From: Selenomonas sp. GACV-9
GTDB lineage: Bacteria > Bacillota > Negativicutes > Selenomonadales > Selenomonadaceae
DNA length: 64,000 bases
Assembly (NCBI GenBank): GCA_900116485.1
Contig: FPAX01000008.1
Coordinates: 34,005-98,004 of the forward strand
Reading direction: 5' to 3'
Shown here: positions 8,471 to 18,011 of the stretch, piece after piece
Position numbering within the stretch: the stretch's first letter is position 1
How the letters are laid out: every line of letters starts with the position of its first letter
Position numbers and translations under genes: made by a program
Notes under the pieces: generated by a model
Told to the model about the DNA's origin: nothing
Database searches by the model: none
What the model saw: the letters and a program-made list of their open reading frames with translations, nothing else

Positions 8471-10285
8471 TTGAAAACGCATATCAGCAAACGTCATTTC
8501 TATGAAACAATCCGTGAAACCGACATCCATACAGCCAGCGAGCTAAAACAACGCAACAGCCGCTATACCATCCTGCGCACCATTTCCTTTCTCGCGATGG
8601 TCTTTGCCTTTGCTGCCGGCTACGATGGCTATCCCGCCGGAAATATCCTCGGCCTGCTGCTGCTCGGCTTTTTCCTGCTGCTCGTCCACCGCCACAACCA
8701 GCTGCACCAGAAGCAGCAGCTGCTAGACAGCCATCTTGCCGCTACCTCTGCCTGCATCGACCGCTTCAGCGACAAATGGAAAGCCTTCCCCGATACAGGC
8801 GCGCAGTTCCTGCATCCTGACCGGCCACAAGAAACGGATCTCCATATCTTCGGCCCTGCCTCCCTCTATCAATACCTTTCCTGCGCCCGCACCCAGCGCG
8901 GCCGATCACGCCTTGCCGCAGCCCTTACCACCACGCCGCCTGCGCGCACGAAGATCCTGGCCCGCCAGCAGGCTGTGGCAGAGCTTATCGAGCATCCGCG
9001 CTTCTGCTTGAACCTCATAGCCCGGGCTGCCATGCTAAAAAGCGGCCATGACACGACAGGCTTGCTCGCTGAGATCGAGCAGGACCCACCTCATGGCAGC
9101 CACTCCATCGTACGCTACCACACAGCCTGGATTCTCCCGGCCATAACCATCATCAGCCTGCTGCTTGCAGCCTTCGATGCGCTGGACTGGACGATTCCTG
9201 GTCTGCTGACGCTGCTGCAGCTGCTGCTCACGACGATATTCCATCGCCACAACCAGGAGGTTCTCGCACCACTTGCAGATCTCACACACGAACTGCATCA
9301 TTATGAGTCACTGTTCTACGAACTCGAGCAGGCTGATTTCACAAGCACTACACTCGTCGGCCTGCAGCAGCGACTGCGCGATGGCGGCGCGAGCCGCAGC
9401 CTGCGCCGGCTCGCCAAGCTGGCTGACTGCGTCGCCCTGAGCCGCAACTTCTTTTTCTTCGTTCTCGCCAACACCCTGCTGCTATGGGATTGCCATATGG
9501 CTGTATTCCTTACTCGATGGCGCGACGATGCCGCCGTGAACCTGCGCGAATGGATTGACATCTGGTCCGAAATGGAGACCTTGCTGTCGCTGGCAACGGT
9601 TGGCCATACGCGGGAGACCTGGGTGTTTCCGCAGCTTTCCACCGGCACGCCGGCACTGCAGGCCCGCAATCTAAGGGCCCTGCTTATTGCCGAGGAAAGA
9701 GCCGTGCCCAACGATGCTGACTTTACCGCAGGCACACGCATCATTACAGGCTCAAACATGAGCGGCAAGACCACCTATATGCGCACACTGGCCAGCTCTG
9801 CCGTACTAGCCTACGCAGGTGCGCCTGTCTGTGCGGAAAGATTCTCGCTGACACCTCTCCATATCTTCACCTCCATCCAGGTCAACGACGATCTGTCCCA
9901 GGGAATCTCTACCTTTTATGCTGAGCTCCTGCGCATCAAGCAGATGGTCGAGTTCAGCCACCAGGAGCAGCCCATGCTGATCTGCATCGACGAGATCTTC
10001 AAGGGCACCAACTCCGCCGACCGCATCATCGGCGCCCAGGAGGCCATCCGCCATCTGACCCGCGCCTGGTGCATCACGCTTGTCACCACCCATGACTTCG
10101 AACTTTGCGATCTGACCTCGCCCAATGAGATACCTGTAACAAATTGTCATTTTGAAGAATACTATGAAGATGACAAGATACGATTCGACTACAAGCTGAA
10201 ACCTGGCCGCTGCCAGACGACCAATGCCCAGTATCTGCTGCGCATGGCCGGCATCATCACGAGTGAACGCGCTGCAGAAAACTGA
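8471..10285 (+). CDS. MutS-family ATPase with membrane segments, lacking mismatch-recognition domains
   Basis: A 604-residue protein carrying the MutS C-terminal ATPase but not the N-terminal mismatch-binding domain. Two hydrophobic pairs (about 35-72 and 215-255) suggest membrane anchoring. A MutS core/clamp-like helical region follows. The ATPase has Walker A TGSNMSGKTTYM (about 424-435), Walker B MLICIDEIFKGTNSADR (about 500-516) and the switch TTHD. The start is TTG at 8471, nine nt after GAGG. Such proteins are common in Firmicutes and Bacteroidetes and have no settled function; a role in mismatch repair should not be assumed. Confidence 0.85.
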   Translation: MKTHISKRHFYETIRETDIHTASELKQRNSRYTILRTISFLAMVFAFAAGYDGYPAGNILGLLLLGFFLLLVHRHNQLHQKQQLLDSHLAATSACIDRFSDKWKAFPDTGAQFLHPDRPQETDLHIFGPASLYQYLSCARTQRGRSRLAAALTTTPPARTKILARQQAVAELIEHPRFCLNLIARAAMLKSGHDTTGLLAEIEQDPPHGSHSIVRYHTAWILPAITIISLLLAAFDALDWTIPGLLTLLQLLLTTIFHRHNQEVLAPLADLTHELHHYESLFYELEQADFTSTTLVGLQQRLRDGGASRSLRRLAKLADCVALSRNFFFFVLANTLLLWDCHMAVFLTRWRDDAAVNLREWIDIWSEMETLLSLATVGHTRETWVFPQLSTGTPALQARNLRALLIAEERAVPNDADFTAGTRIITGSNMSGKTTYMRTLASSAVLAYAGAPVCAERFSLTPLHIFTSIQVNDDLSQGISTFYAELLRIKQMVEFSHQEQPMLICIDEIFKGTNSADRIIGAQEAIRHLTRAWCITLVTTHDFELCDLTSPNEIPVTNCHFEEYYEDDKIRFDYKLKPGRCQTTNAQYLLRMAGIITSERAAEN

Positions 10286-10301
10286 ATTCATCCCAAACAC
10301 G

Positions 10302-10348
10302 AAAAAATGCGAACTTGCCGCGATATGACGGCGGGTTCGCATTTTTTT
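10302..10348 (+). terminator. Rho-independent terminator after the MutS-like gene
   Basis: A long stem pairs aatgcgaac..gccg with cggc..gttcgcatt and is followed by a run of seven T ending at 10348. Confidence 0.9.
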
Positions 10349-10359
10349 AGAAAAAAAGC

Positions 10360-10388
10360 AAGACAAATGTCCACAGATGTGCTAATAT
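10360..10388 (+). promoter_or_regulatory. Possible sigma-70 promoter of the AGCS symporter gene
   Basis: -35 AAGACA (10360-10365), 17-bp spacer and -10 TAATAT (10383-10388), about 84 bp before the start codon. The -35 box is imperfect. Confidence 0.45.
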
Positions 10389-10471
10389 AGTTATTGTCTT
10401 AATTTCGTATATCATTGTATATTCTCAAGAGACACTTCCTGTTATTCTATGCATTCAAGGAGGACATTTCT

Positions 10472-11842
10472 ATGGAATCATTCATCCCTGTACTCAATGC
10501 CATCGACTCCTTCATGTGGGGGCCACCGCTGATCACACTGCTGGTCGGCACGGGCATCTATCTGACGATCCGCCTGCAGCTGCTGCAGGTCTTCCGCCTG
10601 CCTAAAGCTCTCGGCCTTATCTTCAAGGCCAAGAACCACGGTGAAGGCGATGTATCGAGCTTCAAAGCCCTCTGTGTCGCCCTTGCAGCTACGGTCGGTA
10701 CTGGCAATATCGTCGGCGTCGCCACGGCTGTTAAGGTCGGCGGCCCGGGCGCCATCTTCTGGATGTGGATGGCTGCTTTCTTCGGCATGGCTACGAAATA
10801 CGCCGAGGGTCTGCTCGCCGTCAAGTATCGCAGCACGGATGAAAAGGGTGAGATTGCCGGTGGCCCGATGTTCTACATCCGCAACGGCATGGGCGAAAAA
10901 TATAAACCGCTGGCCACCTTCTTCGCCGTCGCTACGATCCTTGTCGCCTATCTCGGCATCGGTACCTTCCCGCAGGTCAACGCTATCGTCGACAGTGTCA
11001 ACATCTCCTTCGGTGTCTCCAAACTCGCCACGGATGTCCTGCTGACGGTTCTCATCGCAGCCATCACCCTTGGCGGCCTGCAGAGCATCGCCAAAGTTGC
11101 CTCGAAAATCATCCCGTTCATGGCTGTCATGTATATCGTCATCAGTCTCGGCCTTATCATCATCCATCTTGATGCTGTTCCGGCTGCTGTTTCCCTGATT
11201 CTCGAAAGTGCCTTCACTGGCTCTGCTGCTGCTGGTGGTTTTGCCGGCTCCACGATCATGATGGCCATGCAGAATGGTATCGCCCGCGGCGTATTCTCCA
11301 ATGAGTCCGGTCTCGGCTCCGCGCCGATTGCCGCTGCTGCGGCCAAGACGAAACACCCGGCTGAGCAGGGTCTCATATCGATGACGGGTACGTTCATCGA
11401 TACGATCATCATCTGCACCATGACGGGCCTGGCCCTCGTCCTCACGGGCGTATGGCAGGGCGACGCCGCTGGTGCTGCTATGACCAGTGCTGCCTTCGCC
11501 AGTGTCTACGGTGTCGTCGGCAGCCAGCTCCTGACGATTGCCCTGGCACTGTTCGCCTTCACGACGATTCTCGGCTGGAACTACTACGGCGAGCGTGCTT
11601 GCATCTACCTTATGGGTACGAAAGGCGTCCTGCCGTACCGCCTGCTCTTCATCGCACTGATTGCCTCAGGTGCCTTCCTCAAGCTTGAGGCCATCTGGAT
11701 ACTCGCCGATATCGTCAATGGTCTCATGGCCATCCCGAACCTTATCGCCCTTATCGCCCTCTCTGGCGTAGTCGTCGCTGAGACGAAGAGCTACCTCGCC
11801 GAAGAAGACGCTAAAAAAAACGCGCAGGAAGCCATTAATTAA
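10472..11842 (+). CDS. Sodium:alanine/glycine symporter (AGCS family)
   Basis: A 456-residue polytopic transporter of the AGCS family that imports alanine or glycine with sodium. The N-terminus (FMWGPPLITLLVGTGIYLTI) and the loop GTGNIVGVATAVKVGGPGA (about 80-98) carry the family signature. NESGLGSAPIAAAAAKT (about 273-289) is the second conserved block. About ten membrane helices are visible. The start is ATG at 10472, eight nt after CAAGGAGG; an upstream in-frame start at 10415 has no comparable site. It is a single gene between terminators. Confidence 0.9.
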   Translation: MESFIPVLNAIDSFMWGPPLITLLVGTGIYLTIRLQLLQVFRLPKALGLIFKAKNHGEGDVSSFKALCVALAATVGTGNIVGVATAVKVGGPGAIFWMWMAAFFGMATKYAEGLLAVKYRSTDEKGEIAGGPMFYIRNGMGEKYKPLATFFAVATILVAYLGIGTFPQVNAIVDSVNISFGVSKLATDVLLTVLIAAITLGGLQSIAKVASKIIPFMAVMYIVISLGLIIIHLDAVPAAVSLILESAFTGSAAAGGFAGSTIMMAMQNGIARGVFSNESGLGSAPIAAAAAKTKHPAEQGLISMTGTFIDTIIICTMTGLALVLTGVWQGDAAGAAMTSAAFASVYGVVGSQLLTIALALFAFTTILGWNYYGERACIYLMGTKGVLPYRLLFIALIASGAFLKLEAIWILADIVNGLMAIPNLIALIALSGVVVAETKSYLAEEDAKKNAQEAIN

Positions 11843-11863
11843 GCTGCCTGCATAGGATATGCC

Positions 11864-11907
11864 AAAAAGCCGCCCGTCTGCGACGCCTGCAGACGGGCGG
11901 CTTTTGT
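11864..11907 (+). terminator. Rho-independent terminator after the AGCS gene
   Basis: AAAAAGCCGCCCGTCTGC pairs with GCAGACGGGCGGCTTTTG: a very stable stem with A and T flanks, so it could work in both directions. Confidence 0.9.
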
Positions 11908-11914
11908 TTACATC

Positions 11915-11943
11915 TTTACAAACACACTGCTTAGCCATACAAT
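11915..11943 (+). promoter_or_regulatory. Possible promoter of azlCD
   Basis: TTTACA (11915-11920), 17-bp spacer and TACAAT (11938-11943), 38 bp upstream of the azlC start. Confidence 0.55.
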
Positions 11944-11980
11944 AGTAAGCATACACGTATACATAGAAAGAGGGCTTTTC

Positions 11981-12730
11981 ATGTCTGACAGACCATTACC
12001 ACTTGCCAAGTCCCGCCGTGATGTCTTTTTCGAGGGCATCCACGACGGCATCCCGATAGCCTTGGGCTATTTCGTTGTTTCCTTTACGCTGGGCATCGCC
12101 GCGCGCAATGCTGGCCTTACCCCATTCCAGGGCTTCCTGGCCAGTTTCTTCAACAACGCCTCAGCTGGCGAATATGCGGCCTTTACCGTCATTGCTGCCG
12201 ACGCACCGTATCTTGAGATGGCCATCATCACCCTCGTGGCTAATGCGCGCTATATGCTGATGAGCTGTGTCGTCAGCCAGAAGTTTGGAGCCGATACGCC
12301 GCTCATCCACCGCGTCCTCGTCGGCTTTGACATTACTGACGAAATATTTGGCATCACGATTGCCCGCAAGGGACCACTCAATCCCTTCTATAATTATGGT
12401 GCTATGGCTGTTGCCCTGCCCGGCTGGTCAGTCGGTACAGCCCTCGGCGTCATCGCTGGCAACCTGCTGCCGCTGCAAGCCGTCAGCGCCCTGTCTGTCG
12501 CCCTGTTTGGCATGTTCCTCTGGGTCATTATCCCGACCGCCCGTGACAACCATATCGTCGGCGGCCTCGTACTGGCCAGCTTCATCGCCAGCTTTGCCTG
12601 CGCCAACCTGCCCTGCCTTATGGAGCTTTCCGCTGGCACCCGCACGATTATCCTGACGCTGGTGATTGCGGGTCTTGGCGCAGCCTTCTTCCCATTGAAA
12701 GACAAGGAGGATTGCAGCCATGCAGCATGA
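11981..12730 (+). CDS. azlC: AzlC-type branched-chain amino acid exporter subunit
   Basis: A 249-residue membrane protein with six or so helices. The N-terminal block IHDGIPIALGYFVVSFTLGI and the ANARYMLMS segment (about 87-95) are typical of AzlC (LIV-E family), the large subunit of a branched-chain amino acid exporter. The start is ATG at 11981, behind AAAGAGGG. The stop overlaps azlD by 11 nt, which indicates translational coupling with its small partner. Confidence 0.9.
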   Translation: MSDRPLPLAKSRRDVFFEGIHDGIPIALGYFVVSFTLGIAARNAGLTPFQGFLASFFNNASAGEYAAFTVIAADAPYLEMAIITLVANARYMLMSCVVSQKFGADTPLIHRVLVGFDITDEIFGITIARKGPLNPFYNYGAMAVALPGWSVGTALGVIAGNLLPLQAVSALSVALFGMFLWVIIPTARDNHIVGGLVLASFIASFACANLPCLMELSAGTRTIILTLVIAGLGAAFFPLKDKEDCSHAA

Positions 12731-13028
12731 TATCTACATGTACCTCCTCATCATGAGCGCTGTGACCCTTGCCATCCGCATCATACCGCTGACGCTCATC
12801 CGCAAACAGATAAAGAACCGCTTCCTGCGTTCCTTCCTATTCTATGTGCCTTATGTGACCCTTGCCGTCATGACATTTCCAGCCATCATGGAGGCCACGC
12901 AGACACCAGTCTCCGGCCTTATGGCCCTTATCGCCGGCATCGCCCTTGCCTGGTACGGCGCCAGCCTGTTCAAAGTCTCAGCCGCCTGCTGTATCGTCGT
13001 GTTCCTCGCAGAGCTAATACTTGCATGA
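12720..13028 (+). CDS. azlD: AzlD-type small subunit of the branched-chain amino acid exporter
   Basis: A 102-residue protein with three to four membrane helices and a conserved YVPYVTLAVMTFPAI block. It is the usual partner of AzlC. It begins inside the azlC coding end, with the ribosome site AAGGAGG at 12704-12710. Confidence 0.9.
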   Translation: MQHDIYMYLLIMSAVTLAIRIIPLTLIRKQIKNRFLRSFLFYVPYVTLAVMTFPAIMEATQTPVSGLMALIAGIALAWYGASLFKVSAACCIVVFLAELILA

Positions 13029-13033
13029 AAATA

Positions 13034-13071
13034 GAGCCTCTCCTTACAGCTTAGGAGAGGCTCTCTCTGTT
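13034..13071. terminator. Probable bidirectional terminator between azlD and the facing small gene
   Basis: The inverted repeat gagcctctcc/ggagaggctc is followed by TCTCTGTTTG on the plus strand and TATTTTC on the minus strand. It lies between the convergent genes azlD and 13102-13389. Confidence 0.7.
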
Positions 13072-13101
13072 TGTCACTGCTATCCCCAGTAATGACAAGC
13101 T

Positions 13102-13389
13102 TTATGCAATCTGATATACACGTGCATCGCAGTAGGTCTTCCAGTAACGTACTGCATCGGCGTAGGATAATACGTAGCGATCTTCCACCTCGCTGCGCCC
13201 GAGCTTGATGTCATAGCAACACTTGGCGAACGCGATTGGTTCACGATGAGCAGCTTCACGAATGATTTCCTGCAGCGTATCCTCAATGAACGCCGTTCGT
13301 GATTTCCAGGCTGCCTTCTCTTTCAGGTTATACCGTCCAGTCTTGAACTTGAATAGCTTGTTTGTTGTGTTGTTGACTGCCACAACCAT
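13102..13389 (-). CDS. Small soluble protein of unknown function (95 aa)
   Basis: A mixed-charge protein with no signal peptide or membrane helix. It has aromatic residues near the C-terminus (YVLSYADAVRYWKTYCDARVY) and two adjacent cysteines (KCCYD). I do not recognise a family. The ribosome site AGGAGGAG is excellent and ideally spaced from ATG at 13389, which argues that it is a real gene. It is monocistronic, facing azlD. Confidence 0.65.
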   Translation of the reverse strand: MVVAVNNTTNKLFKFKTGRYNLKEKAAWKSRTAFIEDTLQEIIREAAHREPIAFAKCCYDIKLGRSEVEDRYVLSYADAVRYWKTYCDARVYQIA

Positions 13390-13544
13390 TTATTTCTCCT
13401 CCTGCGCAACAATAAATATAAATAACGATTATACTCTTCTTTCCCCTAATAAACGTATAGTCCATGCATGGTGATATTTTACCCCATAAGTCCTAAATAG
13501 TAAAGGTAGAATATCACAGTTTTTTGTGCATTCATAGTAAAAAT

Positions 13545-15044
13545 TTACAATCTCTCTTTTTCCGGGAAAAATATTGCCAAAACAGCTTTATCCTGCGGCT
13601 TGCCGATATAGGCCCCCACCAGGAAGAACAGCAAGGACACCGTGATACCAATCGTGATCTGATGCAGGCCCATGACCTTGAACCCCATCCCCTGTGTCAA
13701 GCAGTAAGCAACCGTACCGCCGCCCATGGACAGGATTGCGCCGAGTTTATTGGCCCGACGCCAGAACAGGCCAAGCAGTAACGTCCAGAAGAACGCCGTC
13801 TCCAAACCGCCAAAAGCAAACATGTTGATGATCCAGATAAGGCTTGGCGGCGTCAGGGCAATGCAGAACACCACCACACCAATCACAGCAGTGGCTACCA
13901 TTGAGAGCATACGCAGCCTGCCTGCCGATGGTTCGATGCCACGTTTGGCCTGATGATGCAGATAAACGTCCTTGATAATGGCCGAAGACGCCACGATCAA
14001 AAGGCCCGAAATCGTCGAGATCGAGGCCGCCAGCGGGCCGATGATGGCAAAGCCCACCAAGGCCTGCGGCATAGCCGTGACGATTGTCTTCGGGATGATA
14101 TAGTCGACGCCACCATAGCTCTGCAAGCTGTCTGTCAGCACTCCATGGGCCAGGATTCCCGTGAAGTTGATGCCGATATTCATGAATCCGACAACGACTG
14201 TACCGATAAGCATCGCATGATGCAGACTCTTCGTGTCCTTATAGCTGATGCCGCGCACCACCGACTGCGGCAGGGCAATCGTACAGATACCGACAAGGAT
14301 CCACTGGGTAAGATAAAGGCCGACAGGCATATGCCCCGCCGACAGCGGCTCGAGCATCTCAGGATGATTGGCATGGATACTCGCCATGATATTGCTATAG
14401 CCACCACCTGCCTGCAGGACATAGTAGAGCAGCAGCACGATACCGATCATCATCATGACCGCACAACAGGTATCCGTAAGCGCCACGGCACGGAAACCGC
14501 CGATACTCGTGTAGATGACAACGACAAGGCCGAACAGCAGCAGTCCCATCTCATAGCTGTAGCCCGTGACCGTCGCAAAGAGTTTCGCGCCGCCGACGAA
14601 CTGCGCCGTCATCGTCGCGCAGAAGAACAGCACGATGATAAAGGCTGCCATGCTCGCCAGACCATCCGACTGGAAACGCTCGCGGATGATGTCAACGACC
14701 GTCACCGCATCAAACTTGCGCGACAGCAGGGCCACCCGCTTGCCGAAGATTCCCAGCACCAAAAAGATTGCCGTAACCTGCACGACTGCCATATAGATCC
14801 AGCCAAAGCCGATCTGCCAGGCCATGCCTGGGCCGCCAACGAATGAGCTCACCGAGCTGTAGGTCGCTACCGTCGTCATCGCCAGTACAAAACCGCCGAG
14901 GTCGTGACTGCCGATGAAATATTGCTGCACGAAATTATTGGCAAACCCTCTGGCCTGCGCACGGCGCACATAAAAGCCGATGCCAACCATTACGGCCATG
15001 AATATCAATAAGGGCAGCAAGGCTGCCGGATTGCCATTATTCAT
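13545..15044 (-). CDS. panF: Sodium/pantothenate symporter (SSS family)
   Basis: A 499-residue solute:sodium symporter with about 13 membrane helices. Conserved blocks include SSVSSFVGGPGMAWQIGFGW (about 62-81) and a GFRAVALTDTCCAVMM segment (about 185-200). The pairing with a YhdT-type small protein directly upstream is typical of panF. The start is ATG at 15044, nine nt after AAGGGGG, overlapping the yhdT stop by 8 nt; an upstream in-frame start at 15071 is less likely. Pantothenate as substrate rests on this gene pair. Confidence 0.85.
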   Translation of the reverse strand: MNNGNPAALLPLLIFMAVMVGIGFYVRRAQARGFANNFVQQYFIGSHDLGGFVLAMTTVATYSSVSSFVGGPGMAWQIGFGWIYMAVVQVTAIFLVLGIFGKRVALLSRKFDAVTVVDIIRERFQSDGLASMAAFIIVLFFCATMTAQFVGGAKLFATVTGYSYEMGLLLFGLVVVIYTSIGGFRAVALTDTCCAVMMMIGIVLLLYYVLQAGGGYSNIMASIHANHPEMLEPLSAGHMPVGLYLTQWILVGICTIALPQSVVRGISYKDTKSLHHAMLIGTVVVGFMNIGINFTGILAHGVLTDSLQSYGGVDYIIPKTIVTAMPQALVGFAIIGPLAASISTISGLLIVASSAIIKDVYLHHQAKRGIEPSAGRLRMLSMVATAVIGVVVFCIALTPPSLIWIINMFAFGGLETAFFWTLLLGLFWRRANKLGAILSMGGGTVAYCLTQGMGFKVMGLHQITIGITVSLLFFLVGAYIGKPQDKAVLAIFFPEKERL

Positions 15045-15300
15045 CGCGGCCAGCCCCCTTCCCGTCCTCAAGATCCATATCCCGGAATACGAATACCGTC
15101 AGCAGCTTTACCAGCACAATAGCAAAGAACCAGACACCGATGCTCGAGGTCACTGCCCAAAGCGGCAGGCCGAAAATCTCGCCTTCGACACCTGCCAGCC
15201 CAAAGCCCGCAACTATCCAGAACACAATAAGAACCAGCAGAGCTGCCCCGGTCCAACCGGCTTCACGGCATATCTGCTGGTATTTTTCAAACTCAGACAT
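15037..15300 (-). CDS. yhdT: YhdT-family small membrane protein (DUF997)
   Basis: An 87-residue protein with two membrane helices (about 17-36 and 46-72) and a short polar start (MSEFEKYQQICREAGWTGAA). Length, the two-helix layout and overlap with panF match YhdT/DUF997, a probable accessory subunit of the symporter. The function of the family is not established. Confidence 0.8.
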   Translation of the reverse strand: MSEFEKYQQICREAGWTGAALLVLIVFWIVAGFGLAGVEGEIFGLPLWAVTSSIGVWFFAIVLVKLLTVFVFRDMDLEDGKGAGRDE

Positions 15301-15387
15301 ATAATAATCCCCTTTCTGTACAGTCGCACCATCCTGTGCGTACCGTCGTACAAAATAGTGTACCGCAGAAAGAGGATTTTATCAATC

Positions 15388-16515
15388 TTATTTGATGGAG
15401 TTGAGACGATCAGCCAACGTCTGCGCCGCTTCATCGCCTGCGGTGCAGGTCATGATGGGCTGTGCTCCCATCATAACCGTGTTGCCATTCGTCGTGACAC
15501 CGGCTTTATTATGGCCATTATGATACGCAGCCGCCAGATTGCCCATGACAAAATACGAGCGCTCTTTCGCGCTCATGCCGCCAGCTGGTGCCGGCGTAAC
15601 GAATTTCTTGCCATTGACATAGACCACGCCGTCCTTATCCGTGACATGCTTGCCGCTGTAAGCCGTCAGCTTCTTCGCGTAATTGTCGCGGCGGGCAGCA
15701 TGGTTCGGATGGTCAGACGGGTTGAACCAGAGAGCTGCACCGCTCTGACTGTTATTGCCGAGCTTGTCGATGACGCGCTGCCAGATAGCAGCACAGGCCC
15801 CTGGATTATAATTGGAATGCGTCATGTATTCCCAGGAAAGGTTGTCCGCCTCCCACTCGTTGCTCTTAGTCGCATGTACGACGCCATTCTTGAGCGCCAT
15901 CCCCGCTACCATATCGGTAAGGTCCGTTCCCCCAGCCACCGATGAGGCCACAGATGCCAACAGCTGCTTGTCCAACGTCTTTACCATGCCATTCGCTGCA
16001 TGGGATTTCTGCCCATGGCCCATCTCGTGGCCGACAATGACAGCCAGCTCATCATCGCAGGAAATGTAGTCGAAGGCACCATGATTGACACTCATGACAT
16101 GCCCTAAACCACAGAAGGCGTTGAATGAGTCGTCCGGATTCAGGTAATAATAGTAGGGATGCTTGTCGATCGAGGCATCCACCGCGCGGACTGCAGCCGT
16201 CATATTCTGCATCATATTTTCCAGACGCCAGTTCAGATTCTCATTATAGTCAACGCCGGTCTTGTTGCGCCAATCGTTATACATCACCTGCCGGCCATTT
16301 GGGTCGTTGTCCAGATAATCCGTCTGCTGCTTAATCTGCGAACGCAGCTGCGCATATTTCACCCCCGTCACGACGATGCTGCCGATATCGTTGATATTGC
16401 TGAGCGAAAAAGCCTCTGCCGTTGCCGGCGGAGCGATTGCCAGCTCACCACCCACCAAAGAGGCACTGAGCAGCATAGCAGCGGCAGCTTTGCGCGATAT
16501 TTTTTTGAATTCCAC
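15388..16515 (-). CDS. Exported M48-family zinc metallopeptidase
   Basis: A 375-residue protein with an N-terminal signal peptide ending near ATAEAFS and a zinc site HEMGHGQKSHAANG (HExxH, near residue 165). A downstream acidic helix NEWEADNLSW probably supplies the third ligand. The catalytic domain is followed by a C-terminal region of unknown role (about 270-375). The start is taken as GTG at 16515, because GGAGGGAT lies 7 nt upstream; the upstream in-frame ATG at 16539 has no such site. It is probably a periplasmic or outer-membrane-associated quality-control protease (inference). Confidence 0.85.
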   Translation of the reverse strand: MEFKKISRKAAAAMLLSASLVGGELAIAPPATAEAFSLSNINDIGSIVVTGVKYAQLRSQIKQQTDYLDNDPNGRQVMYNDWRNKTGVDYNENLNWRLENMMQNMTAAVRAVDASIDKHPYYYYLNPDDSFNAFCGLGHVMSVNHGAFDYISCDDELAVIVGHEMGHGQKSHAANGMVKTLDKQLLASVASSVAGGTDLTDMVAGMALKNGVVHATKSNEWEADNLSWEYMTHSNYNPGACAAIWQRVIDKLGNNSQSGAALWFNPSDHPNHAARRDNYAKKLTAYSGKHVTDKDGVVYVNGKKFVTPAPAGGMSAKERSYFVMGNLAAAYHNGHNKAGVTTNGNTVMMGAQPIMTCTAGDEAAQTLADRLNSIK

Positions 16516-16626
16516 TGAAAATCCCTCCAAATCAACCAAGAATTGTTATCATCCTCCTCGATTATACTTATATAGACTGACTATTTCAACCATAATCAGA
16601 TAATTCTCACAAAACTTTAACCATGA

Positions 16627-16669
16627 TAAAAGCCTCCCTTAATTTTATCAGCAAAATCAAAGGAGGCTG
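16627..16669 (-). terminator. Rho-independent terminator of metY
   Basis: On the minus strand AGCCTCC and GGGAGGCT close a long, partly paired AT-rich hairpin, followed by TTTTAT. Confidence 0.7.
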
Positions 16670-16682
16670 TTCGTTATTTATA

Positions 16683-17978
16683 TCAGTCTACCGCCTGGAA
16701 AGCCTGATCAAGATCATAGATGATATCGTCGATATGCTCTGTACCAATGGACAGACGAACCGTTGCCGGCGTAATACCCGAGGCAGCAAGCTCCTGCTCA
16801 TTCATCTGGCTGTGCGTCGTCGAGGCCGGATGGATGACGAGGGACTTGACATCGGCCACATTGGCCAGCAGGCTGAATACCTTCAGATGGTCAACGAACG
16901 TCTTGGCTTCCTCAGCACCGCCAGCAATCTCGAACGTGAAGATCGAGATACCGCCATGGGGGAAGTATTTCTTATAGAGCTCATGATCCGGGTGGTTGGC
17001 CACAGCCGGATGATTTACCTTGGCGACCTTCGGATTTTTCTCCAGGTACTCAACTACCTTGAGCGCATTTTCCACATGGCGCTCGACGCGCAGCGACAGA
17101 GTCTCTGTCCCCTGCAGCAGCAGGAAGGCATTGAACGGTGAGATAGCAGCGCCCTCATCACGCAGGATCAGTGCACGAATGTAGGTAACGAATGCCACCG
17201 GGCCCAGTGCCTCATAGAAACTTACCCCATGATAGCTCTCATTCGGCTCCACGAGCTGCGGGAACTTGCCTGATGCCTTCCAGTCGAACTTGCCGCTTTC
17301 GACGATAACACCGCCCAACGTCGTGCCATGGCCGCCGATGAATTTCGTTGCCGAATGGACGACGATATCAGCGCCATACTCGAACGGACGCAGCTGATAC
17401 GGCGTCGCAAAGGTGCTGTCGACTACCAGCGGCAGGCCATGCTTATGAGCGATAGCCGCTACTGCCTCGATATCGATGAGGTTGGCATTCGGATTGCCAA
17501 TGGACTCAATGTAGACAGCGCGGGTATTTTCCTGGATTGCATCCTCGAATACCTGCACGCCCTGCGTCGGATCCACAAACGTCGTCTCCACACCACGGCT
17601 CGGGAACGTATGAGCAAAGAGATTATAGGTGCCGCCATAGATTGTCGTGGCTGCTACGATATGCTGGCCATGATGCACGAGTGCCTCCAGCGCATAGGTA
17701 ACAGCCGCTGCACCCGAGGCTACCGCCAGAGCTGCTGAGCCGCCCTCCAGAGCTGCAATGCGTTTCTCAAATACATCCTCCGTCGGATTCGTCAGGCGGC
17801 CATAGATGTTGCCACCCTTCTTCAGCGCAAAACGATCAGCTGCATCCTCGCAGTCGCTGAACACGTAAGACGTCGTCTGATAGATTGGAACAGCACGGGC
17901 ATCAGTTGCGGGGTCAGCCTGCTCCTGGCCAACATGGAGCTGCAGGGTCTCAAACTTGTATTTTCTCTCTTCACTCAT
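16683..17978 (-). CDS. metY: O-acetylhomoserine sulfhydrylase (PLP-dependent)
   Basis: A 431-residue Cys/Met-metabolism PLP enzyme. It would make homocysteine from O-acetylhomoserine and sulfide in methionine biosynthesis. The start region (KFETLQLHVGQEQADPATDARAVP), the SATKFIGGHG lysine loop (about 208-217) and the length (about 430, longer than cystathionine synthases) fit MetY. The start is ATG at 17978, behind AGAGGTAATC. It is a single gene with a strong promoter and operator upstream. A homocysteine synthase acting on O-succinylhomoserine cannot be excluded. Confidence 0.9.
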   Translation of the reverse strand: MSEERKYKFETLQLHVGQEQADPATDARAVPIYQTTSYVFSDCEDAADRFALKKGGNIYGRLTNPTEDVFEKRIAALEGGSAALAVASGAAAVTYALEALVHHGQHIVAATTIYGGTYNLFAHTFPSRGVETTFVDPTQGVQVFEDAIQENTRAVYIESIGNPNANLIDIEAVAAIAHKHGLPLVVDSTFATPYQLRPFEYGADIVVHSATKFIGGHGTTLGGVIVESGKFDWKASGKFPQLVEPNESYHGVSFYEALGPVAFVTYIRALILRDEGAAISPFNAFLLLQGTETLSLRVERHVENALKVVEYLEKNPKVAKVNHPAVANHPDHELYKKYFPHGGISIFTFEIAGGAEEAKTFVDHLKVFSLLANVADVKSLVIHPASTTHSQMNEQELAASGITPATVRLSIGTEHIDDIIYDLDQAFQAVD

Positions 17979-18011
17979 GACGATTACCTCTTTTCGAAAG
18001 TTTTAGGTTTT

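Noticed and set aside
13953..14846. A 297-codon frame opposite panF
   Set aside because: Antisense shadow of a clear membrane transporter; composition very rich in Asp, His and Arg with no motif.
16539..17978. S-box (SAM) riboswitch upstream of metY
   Set aside because: The leader between the promoter and the start is only about 60 nt and is occupied by the palindrome; no S-box core motifs are present.
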